Of a stretch of DNA of 64,000 bases, positions 47,664 through 57,248 are shown one piece after another. A model generated the notes under the pieces. It saw only the letters and a program-made list of their open reading frames with translations, was not told the DNA's origin and ran no database searches. Within the stretch, counting starts at the first letter, position 1. The number at the start of each line of letters is the position of its first letter. The DNA is from Paracoccaceae bacterium (GTDB lineage Bacteria; Pseudomonadota; Alphaproteobacteria; Rhodobacterales; Rhodobacteraceae), in the NCBI GenBank assembly GCA_020425085.1, contig JAGQRW010000018.1, positions 373,797-437,796 of the forward strand, read 5' to 3'. A program made the translations under genes and the position numbers.

Positions 47664-48224
47664 TCATGTGCCACGAGACATGGCCGCCACACCGGTCCGG
47701 GCAATTTCCACCAGCCCAAGCGGGCGCATCAGATCAACAAAGGCGTCGATCTTGTCGGGGGTGCCGGTAATTTCAAACACGAAGCTTTCCAGCGTCGTAT
47801 CCACCACCGAAGCGCGGAAAATATCGGCCAGACGCAGCGCCTCGACCCGTTTGTCGCCGGTTCCCGCAACCTTCACAATCGCCAGTTCACGTTCGACGCT
47901 CGGCCCTTCGACGGTCAGGTCGTGCACCTCATGCACCGGCACGATCCGCGCCAGTTGCGCCTTGATCTGCTCGATCACCGCCGGGGTGCCGGTGGTGACG
48001 ATGGTGATGCGCGACAGATGCCCGGTGTGATCCACCTCGGCCACTGTCAGGCTTTCGATGTTATAGCCCCGCCCGGCAAACAGGCCGATCACCCGCGCCA
48101 GAACCCCGGATTCGTTATCCACCAGAACCGCGATGGTATGGGTTTCGATCACATCGCTTAGCGGGCTGCGCAGGTCATAGGCGGATTTTCTGGATGCGCC
48201 TTTTTTCAATGATAACTTTGGCAT
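47664..48224 (-). CDS. ilvN: Acetolactate synthase small (regulatory) subunit
   Basis: Regulatory subunit of acetohydroxyacid synthase that raises activity and confers valine feedback inhibition. In the 186-residue protein, an ACT domain near 25-100 (VLVDNESGVLARVIGLFAGR with YNIESLTVAEVDH) is followed by the C-terminal ALS_ss_C domain. An N-terminal extension (LSLKKGASRKSAY) precedes the ACT domain. It starts 11 bases after ilvB on the same strand and shares its attenuated transcript. Confidence 0.95.
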   Translation of the reverse strand: MPKLSLKKGASRKSAYDLRSPLSDVIETHTIAVLVDNESGVLARVIGLFAGRGYNIESLTVAEVDHTGHLSRITIVTTGTPAVIEQIKAQLARIVPVHEVHDLTVEGPSVERELAIVKVAGTGDKRVEALRLADIFRASVVDTTLESFVFEITGTPDKIDAFVDLMRPLGLVEIARTGVAAMSRGT

Positions 48225-48235
48225 GTGGCGCCTCC

Positions 48236-49990
48236 TTAAACCAGAACCGCGCCGCTGGCGCCGATCGCGCCATCGGTCGAATCGTCGCCCAACAGCATTT
48301 CGTTATGGGGCTTGCCCGAGGGGATCATCGGATAGCAGTTTTCGTGTTTTTCCACCACCACATCCAGAATTACCGGCCCGTCATGTTCGATCATTTCCTT
48401 GATGGCCTGATCCAGTTTGGCCGGATCATCGCACAGGATACCCTTGGCGCCGAACGCCTCGGCCAGTTTGACGAAATCCGGCAGGCTTTCCGACCAGGAA
48501 TGCGAATAACGCTCGCCGTGCAGCAGTTGCTGCCACTGGCGCACCATGCCCAGGCGTTCGTTGTTCAGGATGAACTGCTTGACCGGCAGGCGGAACTGCG
48601 CTGCCGTTCCCATTTCCTGAATGTTCATCAACATCGAGGCATCGCCCGCCACATTGATCACCAGCGCATCCGGATGGGCCACCTGAACCCCGATCGAGGC
48701 CGGCAGGCCGTAACCCATGGTGCCAAGCCCGCCCGAAGTCATCCAGCGGTTCGGATCCTCGAACCCCAGAAACTGCGCCGCCCACATCTGGTGCTGGCCG
48801 ACATCGGTGGTGATGTAGCGATCATAGCCCTTGGTCAGCGCCTCCAGCCGTTCGAGCGCGTATTGCGGTTTGATCAGCTTGTCCGAGTTGGTGTATTTCA
48901 GGCAATCGACCGCCTTCCATTCGGCGATCTTGACCCACCATTTCTGCACCGCATCGGCCCGTGTCTTGCTGCCGCGCGATTTCCACAGCTTCAGCACATC
49001 GCCCAGAACATTGCCGACATCACCGACAATGGGGATGTCCACATGCACCACCTTGTTGATCGAACTGGCGTCAATGTCGATATGCGCCTTTTTCGATTTC
49101 GGTGAAAACGCATCCAGCCGACCGGTGATGCGATCGTCAAACCGCGCACCGATATTGATCATCAAATCGCAATCATGCATGACAAGGTTGGCCTCGTACA
49201 TACCGTGCATGCCCAGCATACCCAGCCAGTTCTGGCCCGAGGCCGGATACGCCCCCAGCCCCATCAGGGTCGATGTGATGGGAAAGCCGGTCGCACCCAC
49301 CAGTTCGCGCAGCAGTTTACAGGCAGCAGGGCCGGAATTGATCACCCCGCCGCCGGTATAAAAGACTGGGCGTTCGGCGGTTTCAATCGCCTCGACCAGG
49401 GCCGCGATGGCAGCGGCATCGCCCTTGACCTGCGGCTGATAGTGGCCGATCTCGGCCTTGTCCGGGGCGACATATTTACCTTCAGCGAATTGCACATCCT
49501 TGGGAATGTCCACCAGAACCGGGCCAGGGCGGCCGGATTTGGCGACGTGAAACGCCTGATGGATGGTTTGCGCTAGCTTGTCGGTATCCTTGACCAGCCA
49601 GTTATGTTTGGTGCAGGGGCGGGTGATGCCGACGGTATCGGCCTCCTGAAAGCCATCGGTGCCGACCATGAAGGTCGGAACCTGCCCGGACAGAACCACC
49701 ATCGGGATCGAATCCATCAGCGCGTCGGTCAGGCCGGTCACCGCATTGGTTGCCCCCGGCCCGGAGGTTACCAGAACCACACCGGGTTTGCCGGTGGCGC
49801 GCGCATAACCTTCGGCGGCGTGGGTCGCGCCCTGTTCGTGGCGCACCAGGATGTGGCGGATATCGTTTTGCTGAAAGATCTCGTCATAGATCGGCAGGAC
49901 GGCGCCGCCGGGATAGCCGAATATCGTATCCACCCCCTGATCCTTCAGGGCCTGAACCACCATCTGTGCGCCACTCATCCGACGGGACAT
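48236..49990 (-). CDS. ilvB: Acetolactate synthase large (catalytic) subunit
   Basis: Thiamine-diphosphate enzyme that condenses pyruvate with pyruvate or 2-ketobutyrate, the entry to valine, leucine and isoleucine synthesis. The 584-residue enzyme has GYPGGAVLPIYDEI with the catalytic Glu in RHEQGATHAAEGYARATG, and the TPP motif GDASMLMNIQEMGTA near 440. The ATG at 49990 has GGAGA eight bases upstream; a longer frame to 50035 would run into the attenuator terminator. It is controlled by the leader described below. Confidence 0.96.
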   Translation of the reverse strand: MSRRMSGAQMVVQALKDQGVDTIFGYPGGAVLPIYDEIFQQNDIRHILVRHEQGATHAAEGYARATGKPGVVLVTSGPGATNAVTGLTDALMDSIPMVVLSGQVPTFMVGTDGFQEADTVGITRPCTKHNWLVKDTDKLAQTIHQAFHVAKSGRPGPVLVDIPKDVQFAEGKYVAPDKAEIGHYQPQVKGDAAAIAALVEAIETAERPVFYTGGGVINSGPAACKLLRELVGATGFPITSTLMGLGAYPASGQNWLGMLGMHGMYEANLVMHDCDLMINIGARFDDRITGRLDAFSPKSKKAHIDIDASSINKVVHVDIPIVGDVGNVLGDVLKLWKSRGSKTRADAVQKWWVKIAEWKAVDCLKYTNSDKLIKPQYALERLEALTKGYDRYITTDVGQHQMWAAQFLGFEDPNRWMTSGGLGTMGYGLPASIGVQVAHPDALVINVAGDASMLMNIQEMGTAAQFRLPVKQFILNNERLGMVRQWQQLLHGERYSHSWSESLPDFVKLAEAFGAKGILCDDPAKLDQAIKEMIEHDGPVILDVVVEKHENCYPMIPSGKPHNEMLLGDDSTDGAIGASGAVLV

Positions 49991-50035
49991 TGCATTTTCT
50001 CCACTTTCAAGTTCCTTCAAGGGGTTGCCTGACAT

Positions 50036-50057
50036 AAAAAAACCCCCGGTCCGGGGG
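50036..50057 (-). terminator. Attenuator terminator of ilvBN
   Basis: Minus-strand CCCCCGG-A-CCGGGGG hairpin immediately followed by seven Ts, between the leader peptide stop and the ilvB start. A transcript from the promoter at 50150-50178 would stop here unless an alternative structure forms. Confidence 0.82.
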
Positions 50058-50083
50058 TCGCATGGTCAGTCGACGGCGTTCCG

Positions 50084-50128
50084 TCAACGCGCCATGCGCA
50101 TGCTTTCGATCACCAGTAGACAGATCAT
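50084..50128 (-). CDS. ilvBN leader peptide (14 aa)
   Basis: Short ORF with an AAGGAG site seven bases before the ATG. The peptide is MICLLVIESMRMAR: five of its first seven residues are Ile, Leu or Val, the end products of the pathway. Its position between a good promoter and a terminator with a T tract fits classical ribosome-mediated attenuation. When branched-chain aminoacyl-tRNA is scarce, the ribosome should stall early and favour an antiterminator (GACGG-AACG-CCGTC lies just after the stop). Confidence 0.78.
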   Translation of the reverse strand: MICLLVIESMRMAR

Positions 50129-50149
50129 GGCAGCTCCTTCTCGGGGCGG

Positions 50150-50178
50150 ACATTATGGGTGGGGCCAAACGAGGTCAA
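50150..50178 (-). promoter_or_regulatory. Sigma-70 promoter of the ilvBN leader
   Basis: Minus-strand TTGACC (50178-50173), 17-base spacer, TAATGT (50155-50150). Start of transcription is expected near 50143, about 15 bases before the leader ATG. Confidence 0.65.
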
Positions 50179-50265
50179 GTCGATTTTGCGAAGAAAAGAC
50201 TGGCAGCAGGCAAAAACGCGCAATTATATTGCGAAAACGGCTGGTGATTGGGAATTGTCGTAAAT

Positions 50266-51099
50266 TCAGCCCTGAATCGCAAGATCCGGCAGACTGATCC
50301 GGGCGACCTGTTCCGAGATCGGATCACAGCCTTTCTGAAAGGCGCGGTTCTGATATTCCTCGGTCGTGGTGAAATCATGCCAGGCGCCATCGTGAAACAG
50401 TTCCAGCGCCGAATAATTGGCCTTGTAACCCATCTTGCGACTGCCCGGCACCCAATAGCCAAGATAGATATAGGGCAAGCCGGCCTCGCGGGCGATGGCG
50501 ATATGGTCAAGGATGATGAACGAACCGGGCGAATTGGGCTGGCTGCCTGGTTCGAAAAACGAATAGACCAGCGAAAGACCGTCATCCAGCACATCGGTCA
50601 GGCAGACCGCCGACAATTCGCGCTGGCATTGGTCATCGTCGGATTGGCGATAATATTCCACCACCCTTGAACGCACCGGCGTTTCCTCGATCATGGCGGC
50701 GAATTCAAAGATGTCCATGTCGGCCATGCCACCATCGGCGTGGCGGGCATCCAGATAGCTGCGGAAAAGCTGGTACTGTTCTTCGGTCGCCCAGGGGGTC
50801 GATGCCTCGCGCGTCAGGTGGTCGTTGCGTTTCAGGATGCGTCGCTGGCTGCGGGTCGGCTGAAAATCGGCAACCCGAATGCGGGCGGAATAGCAGGCAC
50901 TGCAATCGGCACAGGAGGGGCGGTAAAGCACGTTCTGCGAACGCCGGAACCCCTGTTTGGACAAGGCGTCATTCAGCCGGCTGGCGTGATCGCCCTGCAA
51001 GGCGGTGAACAGCTTTCGTTCTATTCGCCCTTCAAGATAGGGGCAGGGCTGTGGGGCCGTTACATAGAATTGCGGCACTAATGGCAGTGCATGACGCAT
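50266..51099 (-). CDS. bpt: Arginyl/leucyl-tRNA--protein transferase (Bpt/Ate-type)
   Basis: Adds an amino acid (leucine in bacterial Bpt) from tRNA to proteins with N-terminal Asp or Glu, marking them for ClpAPS degradation by the N-end rule. The 277-residue protein has [15 protein letters not shown] at the start, the cysteine cluster [12 protein letters not shown] near 60-70, and C-terminal [15 protein letters not shown]. Single gene, minus strand. The symbol follows the bacterial family; some annotations use ate. Confidence 0.92.
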   Translation of the reverse strand: MRHALPLVPQFYVTAPQPCPYLEGRIERKLFTALQGDHASRLNDALSKQGFRRSQNVLYRPSCADCSACYSARIRVADFQPTRSQRRILKRNDHLTREASTPWATEEQYQLFRSYLDARHADGGMADMDIFEFAAMIEETPVRSRVVEYYRQSDDDQCQRELSAVCLTDVLDDGLSLVYSFFEPGSQPNSPGSFIILDHIAIAREAGLPYIYLGYWVPGSRKMGYKANYSALELFHDGAWHDFTTTEEYQNRAFQKGCDPISEQVARISLPDLAIQG

Positions 51100-51186
51100 G
51101 GGCAGGCTCGGGTTTGATTGCTAAGGGAGCCTAACAATCCTTTAACCAAGCAACAACCATTTTCGGCATCTAACCGCGAACATGGC

Positions 51187-51212
51187 AAAGGGCCGCCAAT
51201 GGCAGCCCTTTT
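51187..51212 (-). terminator. Possible terminator of the DUF2852 gene
   Basis: AAAGGGC...GCCCTTT stem with one mismatch and a short T tract, 22 bases past the DUF2852 stop. Moderate. Confidence 0.4.
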
Positions 51213-51233
51213 GGTTTGGTTCCGGGAAAACGG

Positions 51234-51635
51234 TCAGGCATCGACCGGATCATCGTTGTCCGGTTTCGCCGCCCTTGCGCGGTCATTCATGAATTCATCG
51301 AATTCGGTCTTGTCCTTGGCTTCGCGCAGTCGGTCAAGAAAGGCTTGAAAGGCGTCCTGTTCTTCTTCCAGCCGTTTCAGGGTTTCCTGCTTGTAGCTGT
51401 CAAACGCGACGTTGCCAGATGTGCGAAAGGAATGGTGATGGTGGTGATTGCGGCGCTTGGCGCAGCCAAAGGATGAGGATTTCATGCGATTACTCCAGAG
51501 CATGTAAAACAGCAGGGCAAGGCCGACCGGCCAGAAGAAGATAAAACCAAGAACCATTAAGGCGATCCAAGCGCCTTTGCCCCGGTCATCAAGCCATTGC
51601 TGTGCCTGTGAAGGCCAGGTTGCGACAGAACTCAT
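51234..51635 (-). CDS. DUF2852 membrane protein
   Basis: A 133-residue protein. One long hydrophobic region near 22-48 (WIALMVLGFIFFWPVGLALL) is followed by FYMLWSNRMK. A histidine run (NHHHHHSF near 63-70) and a helical, charged C-terminal half (KRLEEEQDAFQAFLDRLREA) come next. The His run could bind metal. It matches the DUF2852 layout, whose function is unknown. A 17-base inverted repeat lies about 85-100 bases upstream. Confidence 0.85.
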   Translation of the reverse strand: MSSVATWPSQAQQWLDDRGKGAWIALMVLGFIFFWPVGLALLFYMLWSNRMKSSSFGCAKRRNHHHHHSFRTSGNVAFDSYKQETLKRLEEEQDAFQAFLDRLREAKDKTEFDEFMNDRARAAKPDNDDPVDA

Positions 51636-51719
51636 TTCATTTGCTCCTACGTTCAGTGTTGATGTTAACGCTATTCACATTTCATAATTGGGGAAGTGTG
51701 GGGAGAATTGCAAGGATTA

Positions 51720-51738
51720 ATGTAAAGATAATTTACAT
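51720..51738. promoter_or_regulatory. Inverted repeat, candidate operator
   Basis: ATGTAAA and TTTACAT arms around GATAA, between the tetR stop and the DUF2852 gene. AT-rich dyads of this size commonly bind TetR-type dimers; the neighbouring TetR protein is a candidate, without proof. Confidence 0.4.
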
Positions 51739-51771
51739 CCAAACCAAAAAAGTGACGAATGATTGATATCA

Positions 51772-52392
51772 CTAGGTTTTTTCAGGCGGAAGAATGCCAA
51801 GCCCGCGCAAATAGATGCCAATGCCGGTTTCCAGCAGGTCTTCGGGGGTATAGGGCGCGCGTGCGCCAGGCTCGCCTCGGGCGAACAGTTCGACCACGCC
51901 GTGACTCATCGCCCAGATATGCTGACTGACCATGGTGGATGGCGGGCGAATGCTGGCGGGCAGGTGCGCCACCAGTTCCTCGGTGGCGCGGGTCAGAACC
52001 GACATGGCCCGGCTTGAAGCGGCGGCAAGGGCCGGATCGGCGTTGATCCTGAGACCGCTTTCGAACATCGCGATGTAATAACCCGGATGCTTGCGCGCAA
52101 ACGCAAGATATGCGCGCCCCGTCGCCTCGAATGCCGCCAGCGGCGACGGATCGCCCCGGGTCTTGGCGTATTCCATCAGGTCGCCAAACATCTCGAACCC
52201 CTGCTTGGCGGCTTCGGCGATCATGTCTTCCTTGCCGGTGAAATGCCGATAGGGGGCGGCGGGTGACACACCTGCGGCCTTGGCGGCCTCGGCCATGGTG
52301 AAACCTTGCGGGCCTTTTTCCTCGATCAGTTCCAGGGTTGCTTCGACCAGTGCCTGTTTCAGGTTGCCGTGATGATAGGCGCGTCTAGTCAT
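51772..52392 (-). CDS. TetR/AcrR family transcriptional regulator
   Basis: A 206-residue regulator. The N-terminal helix-turn-helix domain has HGNLKQALVEATLELIEEKG and FTMAEAAKAAGVSPAAPYRHF. The C-terminal ligand domain (about 85-200) matches the WHG/TetR_C_33-like type, with MSHGVVELFARGE near its end. The inducer is unknown. The ATG at 52392 overlaps the ppk2 stop by eight bases, so it follows ppk2 on one transcript. Confidence 0.9.
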   Translation of the reverse strand: MTRRAYHHGNLKQALVEATLELIEEKGPQGFTMAEAAKAAGVSPAAPYRHFTGKEDMIAEAAKQGFEMFGDLMEYAKTRGDPSPLAAFEATGRAYLAFARKHPGYYIAMFESGLRINADPALAAASSRAMSVLTRATEELVAHLPASIRPPSTMVSQHIWAMSHGVVELFARGEPGARAPYTPEDLLETGIGIYLRGLGILPPEKT

Positions 52393-53269
52393 GCCAAAGT
52401 TCCGGGCCGCCGCAAATGTCAGGGTCAGGCATGCCGACGATTTCAGGGTTCTTGCGATCATAGTCGAACCGGCCAAGGACGGCGCGGATCACCGCCACCC
52501 TGGCGCGGCGTTTGTCGTCCGAACGCACCACGTTCCACGGGGCGGCATTGGTGTGGCTGCGGCTCAGGGTTTCGGCGATGGCGGTGGAATAGGCATCCCA
52601 TTTCGCCAGCCCTGCCACGTCGATCTCTGACAGTTTCCATTGCTTCAACGGATCGCTTTCGCGTTTCAGAAACCGCCGCATCTGTTCGGTGCGCCCGACA
52701 TTCAGCCAGATCTTGATCAGCGTGATGCCGTCATCCACCAGCATCTGCTCAAACGGGTTGACCTGAGCAAAGAATTGCGCCCGCTGATCGGGGGTGCAAA
52801 ATCCGAAGACATGTTCGATCACGCCGCGATTGTACCAGGAACGGTCAAAGAACACCATTTCCCCGGCGGCGGGCAGGTGGGTGATATAGCGTTGGAAATA
52901 CCACTGGCTGGCCTCGCGGTCCGAAGGTTTCGGCAGCGCCACCACCCGCGCCGAACGCGGATTGAGGTTTTCGCGCAATCGCTTGATGGTGCCGCCCTTG
53001 CCCGCCGCATCGCGGCCTTCGAACAGGACAGCGATCCGGGCACCTGACCGATTTGCCCAGCTTTGCAGTTTCACCAGCTCGATCTGCAACAGATCAAGGG
53101 TTTTTTGGTATGGTTTCCTGTCCCAACGCCGGGGATAGGGAAAGTTGTCGCCAAGGATATCGTCCTTTGCTGCGGCCTTGATGGCGGCGCGGATATCAGC
53201 CGGGGCATCCTGGTTGAAAAAGCGGCTGATTTCGCCGTCAAACGGCAATCCATTGGGTTTGCTGGCCAC
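52385..53269 (-). CDS. ppk2: Polyphosphate kinase 2
   Basis: Uses inorganic polyphosphate to phosphorylate nucleotides (PPK2 class I by single-domain layout). In the 294-residue protein, Walker A is EGRDAAGKGGTIKR near 84-97, the lid/Walker B region is FFDRSWYNRGVIEHVFGF near 139-156, and a later NVVRSDDKRRARV is typical. It could regenerate GTP or ADP-to-ATP from polyphosphate stores; direction cannot be decided from sequence. No ppk1 or ppx is nearby. Confidence 0.95.
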   Translation of the reverse strand: MASKPNGLPFDGEISRFFNQDAPADIRAAIKAAAKDDILGDNFPYPRRWDRKPYQKTLDLLQIELVKLQSWANRSGARIAVLFEGRDAAGKGGTIKRLRENLNPRSARVVALPKPSDREASQWYFQRYITHLPAAGEMVFFDRSWYNRGVIEHVFGFCTPDQRAQFFAQVNPFEQMLVDDGITLIKIWLNVGRTEQMRRFLKRESDPLKQWKLSEIDVAGLAKWDAYSTAIAETLSRSHTNAAPWNVVRSDDKRRARVAVIRAVLGRFDYDRKNPEIVGMPDPDICGGPELWHD

Positions 53270-53318
53270 GAATACCCCTTCTGGTTGGTCTGGTCCGCAC
53301 CAATATGCGCAAACGGCG

Positions 53319-54260
53319 TCAGTTGCGCAATGTGTTCAGGCGATGCACCGCGTCGATGATTTCAAGATGCGAATGGTGGTGGGGCGCGTGGCCGATGCCG
53401 GGCAGGGGGGTGTAGTGGGCGTTTGGCGCATCACGCTGCAACTGCACGGCGTGGATGCTGGCATAGACGGTGCGGTCTTCGCTGCCATGCAGGATTTCAA
53501 TCGGCAGATTCAGGGTCGGATATTTCGGGGCCATCAGCGACATGTGATATTTCAGCCGACCGACCTGGCGCGCATTGGCCCTTAGGGAATGTGGTCGCAG
53601 TGACAGTCCGGCGCCGATATAGTCAAGATATCCCTCGGGCGGCAGGTTGGGGTGAAACACCGAGTAAAGGGTGGTTTCCACCAAGGATTGCCGCGCCAGC
53701 GCCGATATGGCCGGCACCACCAGGCCGCTGGTCAGCGGATTCGCCGCACTGCCGTATAGCAGACCGACCCCGCCGGGCCAGGGATGGGTGACGGCGGAAA
53801 CCAGCAGCAGGCTTTTGACGAATTCCGGTCTGGCCAGCGCCCAGGCCAGCGCCACCGCACCCCCCAGCGAATAGCCAAGGATGGCCGCGCGTTTCAGGCC
53901 GATGGCGCGACTGGCCTGATCCAGCAGTTCCGCCTGTTCAGCCGGGGTTTCACCCCTTGCGTGGATCGCATCGGTATAGCCGTGGCCGGGGCGGTCAAAG
54001 GCGATGACGGTGTTGTGTCGTGCCAGCTTGTCCGCAAGCTGAAAGGTAAAATCCCTGAGGTTGCCGCCCGCCCCATGAATGAGGATCAGGGCCGGACCCG
54101 AGCCCTGGCGGCTGAAATGCACCCGCTTGCCGTCGACCATGACGAATTCACCGATCGGCGGATGGCTCTGCTCGGCGCGACTGGTTCGTTCAAGCAGGGC
54201 TTTGCCAAGCCAGTTCAGCCGGCCGGGGGAGCCTTGGGAAAAGGTCGAACTGCCGGTCAT
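53319..54260 (-). CDS. Alpha/beta hydrolase
   Basis: A 313-residue hydrolase. The oxyanion region is [12 protein letters not shown], the nucleophile elbow is [10 protein letters not shown] with Ser near 145, the acid is in LHGSEDRTV, and the base is in GIGHAPHHH near 295. An N-terminal hydrophobic signal is not evident. The substrate is unknown. The ATG overlaps the metAA stop (ATGA), so it is co-translated with metAA; why is unclear. Confidence 0.88.
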   Translation of the reverse strand: MTGSSTFSQGSPGRLNWLGKALLERTSRAEQSHPPIGEFVMVDGKRVHFSRQGSGPALILIHGAGGNLRDFTFQLADKLARHNTVIAFDRPGHGYTDAIHARGETPAEQAELLDQASRAIGLKRAAILGYSLGGAVALAWALARPEFVKSLLLVSAVTHPWPGGVGLLYGSAANPLTSGLVVPAISALARQSLVETTLYSVFHPNLPPEGYLDYIGAGLSLRPHSLRANARQVGRLKYHMSLMAPKYPTLNLPIEILHGSEDRTVYASIHAVQLQRDAPNAHYTPLPGIGHAPHHHSHLEIIDAVHRLNTLRN

Positions 54261-55177
54261 GCCGCCCCGATTTTCGCCATGTCATAAGGCGTGGTCTGGT
54301 ATATCTGGTTGATCCAGTTGCCGTAAAGCAGATGCGCGTGGCTGCGCCAGCGGTTTTCCGGCTTCTGGGTGGGGTCATCGTTATGATAATAGTTCAGCGG
54401 CACATTGATGGCGGTTTCATTGGCAATATCGCGGTCGTATTCTTCCTTGAGCGTGCCACTGTCATATTCGAAGTGATTGAAGATATAGAGGGCGCGATGG
54501 TCAGCATCCTCGATCAGACAGGGGCCAACCTCATCTGACGCCAACAAGGTTACCAAACCGTCAACCCGGTCGATTTCCGCCTGACGCATTTCTGTCCAAC
54601 GGCTGACGGGAATGACGAAATCGTCGGAAAAACCCCGCAGATACGGCGAGGCGTGGGCCAGGTTTTGCTGCCTGAAACAGCCGAACGCCTTTTTCGCCAG
54701 CAGGTGTTTTTCAACCCCGTGGAAATGGTTGATCATCGCCATGCCGCCCCAGCAGACACCAAAGGTGGAATGCACGTTGGTCTGGGTCCAGTCCATCACC
54801 TCGACCATTTCATCCCAATAGGTCACCTGGTCAAAGGGCAGGTGTTCGATCGGTGCGCCGGTGATCACCAGACCATCGAATTTCTGTTGCCGGATATCCT
54901 GAAACGAGCGGTAGAAACTTTCCATATGTTCCGCCGATGTGTTCTTCGGCTCATGCTCGGTCATGCGAATCAGGGTCAGTTCGATCTGAAGCGGGGTCGC
55001 GCCGATCAGGCGGGCGAACTGGGTTTCGGTCTGGATTTTCTTTGGCATCAGGTTCAAGAGGCCGATCTGCAACGGGCGGATATCCTGACGTGCCGCCTGG
55101 GCCTCGGACATGACCATCACACCCTCATGCTGAAGGATGTCGAATGCAGGCAGGTCTTCGGGGATCTTGATCGGCAT
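54257..55177 (-). CDS. metAA: Homoserine O-acetyltransferase, MetA type
   Basis: First committed step of methionine synthesis from homoserine. In the 306-residue MetA-fold protein, the catalytic Cys is C142 in [12 protein letters not shown] and the His/Glu pair lies in [11 protein letters not shown] near 235. Residue 111 is Glu (TGAPIEHL). Studies of B. cereus and E. coli MetA showed that Glu here selects acetyl-CoA and Gly selects succinyl-CoA, so acetylhomoserine is the expected product. No SAM riboswitch is visible in the 38-base upstream gap. Confidence 0.9.
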   Translation of the reverse strand: MPIKIPEDLPAFDILQHEGVMVMSEAQAARQDIRPLQIGLLNLMPKKIQTETQFARLIGATPLQIELTLIRMTEHEPKNTSAEHMESFYRSFQDIRQQKFDGLVITGAPIEHLPFDQVTYWDEMVEVMDWTQTNVHSTFGVCWGGMAMINHFHGVEKHLLAKKAFGCFRQQNLAHASPYLRGFSDDFVIPVSRWTEMRQAEIDRVDGLVTLLASDEVGPCLIEDADHRALYIFNHFEYDSGTLKEEYDRDIANETAINVPLNYYHNDDPTQKPENRWRSHAHLLYGNWINQIYQTTPYDMAKIGAA

Positions 55178-55215
55178 TAATATCTTTTCCTTGGGTTTTT
55201 CAGATAGGTGTCGGC

Positions 55216-56076
55216 CTATGTTCTATCAAGTGCACCGGCAATGAGTCGGTTGAAATCATCGGCCGAGCGCACTTTGGCAATATCTTCCGCCTCGACGGTG
55301 ATGCCCCAGTTTTCCGCCATCGCCTGATACCGCGGCAGGCGGTGGTCAAGGCATTGGCGATAGGCAAAACGCATGAAGCCGTCAGGATTAACTTCGTCTT
55401 CCGCCACTTTGTTATCGCGGCAAAATATGTTCCATGTATCGGTCAGGAACTGTTCACCGAAATACATCGGTTTGGGTGCCTTGTCGAATCTTGCCACCAG
55501 TTCATCGGTATGTTCGGCGCGGCCCCTGATCCAGACCGGCAAAAGGTTTTGCGCCAATGCCTGCATCACTGGATCGTTTTGGTTGTAAGGATTGACCACC
55601 TCGCAGATCGAACCACCGGAATCGCAGACGAAATTCTCATAGCCATAGATCTGCCGCGCCCGGTCGATGAAATATTCGCTGTCAAGCAATGCCGCCACCT
55701 CGGCCTTGCGGTGCTGTTCCTGACGGCGGCGGTATTCGGCAAAGGCAATGCCGCCAAGTGCCGGATTGCCGGGCTTGCCCATGTAGGTCGATAGCGGCGA
55801 CAGGTTCTCGAACGTGATGTTCGAGGCGATATAGATCGAGTTCGACCTGAGCAAACCGGCCAGAAACGGGTTGCGCATCGCCTCGCACTTGAAATTGTCA
55901 ACGATATGTTCGCCCATGTAGCGGGTGCCGATGCGGTAATCGACGGAATAGTGGAACCAATCGCAGTTTTCCCTGAGGATATTGGAAATAAAGGTTTTTC
56001 CCAGCCCCGACATGCCAAACAACAACACATGTTTGGCCGGGGATTTGTGCCATTGTTCTGCTGTAAGTTCAATCAT
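55216..56076 (-). CDS. P-loop ATPase of unknown function upstream of metAA
   Basis: A 286-residue soluble protein with Walker [11 protein letters not shown] at 21-30 and a strand [15 protein letters not shown] that may be the acidic side of the site. The rest, with two aromatic-rich helices ([26 protein letters not shown]), resembles no named family I can place. It could be a small-molecule or nucleoside kinase of the adenylate-kinase type. Located 38 bases before metAA on the same strand, so co-transcription is likely. Confidence 0.75.
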   Translation of the reverse strand: MIELTAEQWHKSPAKHVLLFGMSGLGKTFISNILRENCDWFHYSVDYRIGTRYMGEHIVDNFKCEAMRNPFLAGLLRSNSIYIASNITFENLSPLSTYMGKPGNPALGGIAFAEYRRRQEQHRKAEVAALLDSEYFIDRARQIYGYENFVCDSGGSICEVVNPYNQNDPVMQALAQNLLPVWIRGRAEHTDELVARFDKAPKPMYFGEQFLTDTWNIFCRDNKVAEDEVNPDGFMRFAYRQCLDHRLPRYQAMAENWGITVEAEDIAKVRSADDFNRLIAGALDRT

Positions 56077-56209
56077 GCGCCATCATTCCCGAAAATCCCG
56101 CCTTGCCCAAGGGCTTAGCGCGCCTGCGCCTCAGGGGCAAAAGGAAAGGCAGTCTCGTTCGCGCCATTTCGCGGCCTGTGACCCGTTCGCCATTCTGGCC
56201 ACGCCCGGT

Positions 56210-57094
56210 TCAGCGGACCACTGATTGCACCGCCGCCCGCTGTTCGCTGCGGATATTGACCCAGTTGGCGGCCAGGATGATGGCGGCACCGATGAAAACC
56301 GTCACCTGAAACGGTTCGGCGTAAAACAGGATGCCAACCACCGCTGCCAGCGGCAGGCGCACGAAATCCATCGGAAAAACCACACTGGCCGGCGCGATGT
56401 GCAGCGCATTGGTGATGCAGAAATGCGCGAACAGCCCGGCAATGCCGACCAGCACCACCCAGGGCAGGCTGGCAACCGAGGGAAGCGCGATGTCGCCGTC
56501 ATATCCGGCCAGCGTGAGGCCCAGAACCGCCTGAATGATGGTTAGCCAGAACAGGATGCAGGTGGTGGTCTCGGTTCGTGTCAGCAATTTGGTCGCCACG
56601 GCCGAGCCGGTAAACCCGATCGCCGCAATCGCCGCGGCGACAATGCCGGTACTCAGGCCAAGCTGATCCGGGCGTGCGACCACAAGGATGCCGATGAACC
56701 CAACCAGCGCCGCCCCCAACCGAATGGCTGTCAATCGCTCGGCCAGAAAAAACGGCGCCACCAGCGCCACCCATAGCGGCACCGAGAATTCAAACGCGAA
56801 CAGTTGCGGCAGGGTGATCAGCGTCAACGCATAGAACCATAGATTCTGCCCCAGAAAATGGCTGGAATTGCGGATCAGATGCAGCCACATCCGCCGACGA
56901 GTAATCTGGTTGAGCGTACCAGCAACCCGCGCCGCCAGAATTACCACGACGATGCCGATGATCGACCGGTAGGTCATGATTTCGAAGGTATCAAGTTCAT
57001 GTGCGATTTCACGCCCGGCAACCGCCATCGAGGTAAAGGAAACCACCGCACCCATCATCCAGGCGGCGGCTTTCAATGGTTGGGACTGGTTCAT
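56210..57094 (-). CDS. EamA/DMT-superfamily transporter (copy D)
   Basis: A 294-residue, ten-segment membrane protein of the RhaT/EamA type, probably exporting a small metabolite. The ATG at 57094 begins MNQSQPLKAA; the longer frame upstream adds no membrane segment. Late segments such as VVFPMDFVRLPLAAVVGI match the second repeat. It is the fourth EamA-type gene in this window but is not close to the others in sequence. Confidence 0.88.
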   Translation of the reverse strand: MNQSQPLKAAAWMMGAVVSFTSMAVAGREIAHELDTFEIMTYRSIIGIVVVILAARVAGTLNQITRRRMWLHLIRNSSHFLGQNLWFYALTLITLPQLFAFEFSVPLWVALVAPFFLAERLTAIRLGAALVGFIGILVVARPDQLGLSTGIVAAAIAAIGFTGSAVATKLLTRTETTTCILFWLTIIQAVLGLTLAGYDGDIALPSVASLPWVVLVGIAGLFAHFCITNALHIAPASVVFPMDFVRLPLAAVVGILFYAEPFQVTVFIGAAIILAANWVNIRSEQRAAVQSVVR

Positions 57095-57248
57095 TCGGTT
57101 CGGTATCCGGTAAATCCCTGCAAATGAACCGCAATCTGCCAAGGACTGCAATCAAAAACCAAACAGCCCGGCAGGCTGGTGTCGCTGGTGCCGGATCGCT
57201 AATGCGATGGGATATTATCGCTTTGTAACAATGGGTTGGACTCATTAC

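Noticed and set aside
55178-55215. SAM-II riboswitch before metAA
   Set aside because: The gap is 38 bases and lacks the SAM-II pseudoknot sequence; only a short ATAGG...CCTAT hairpin is there.
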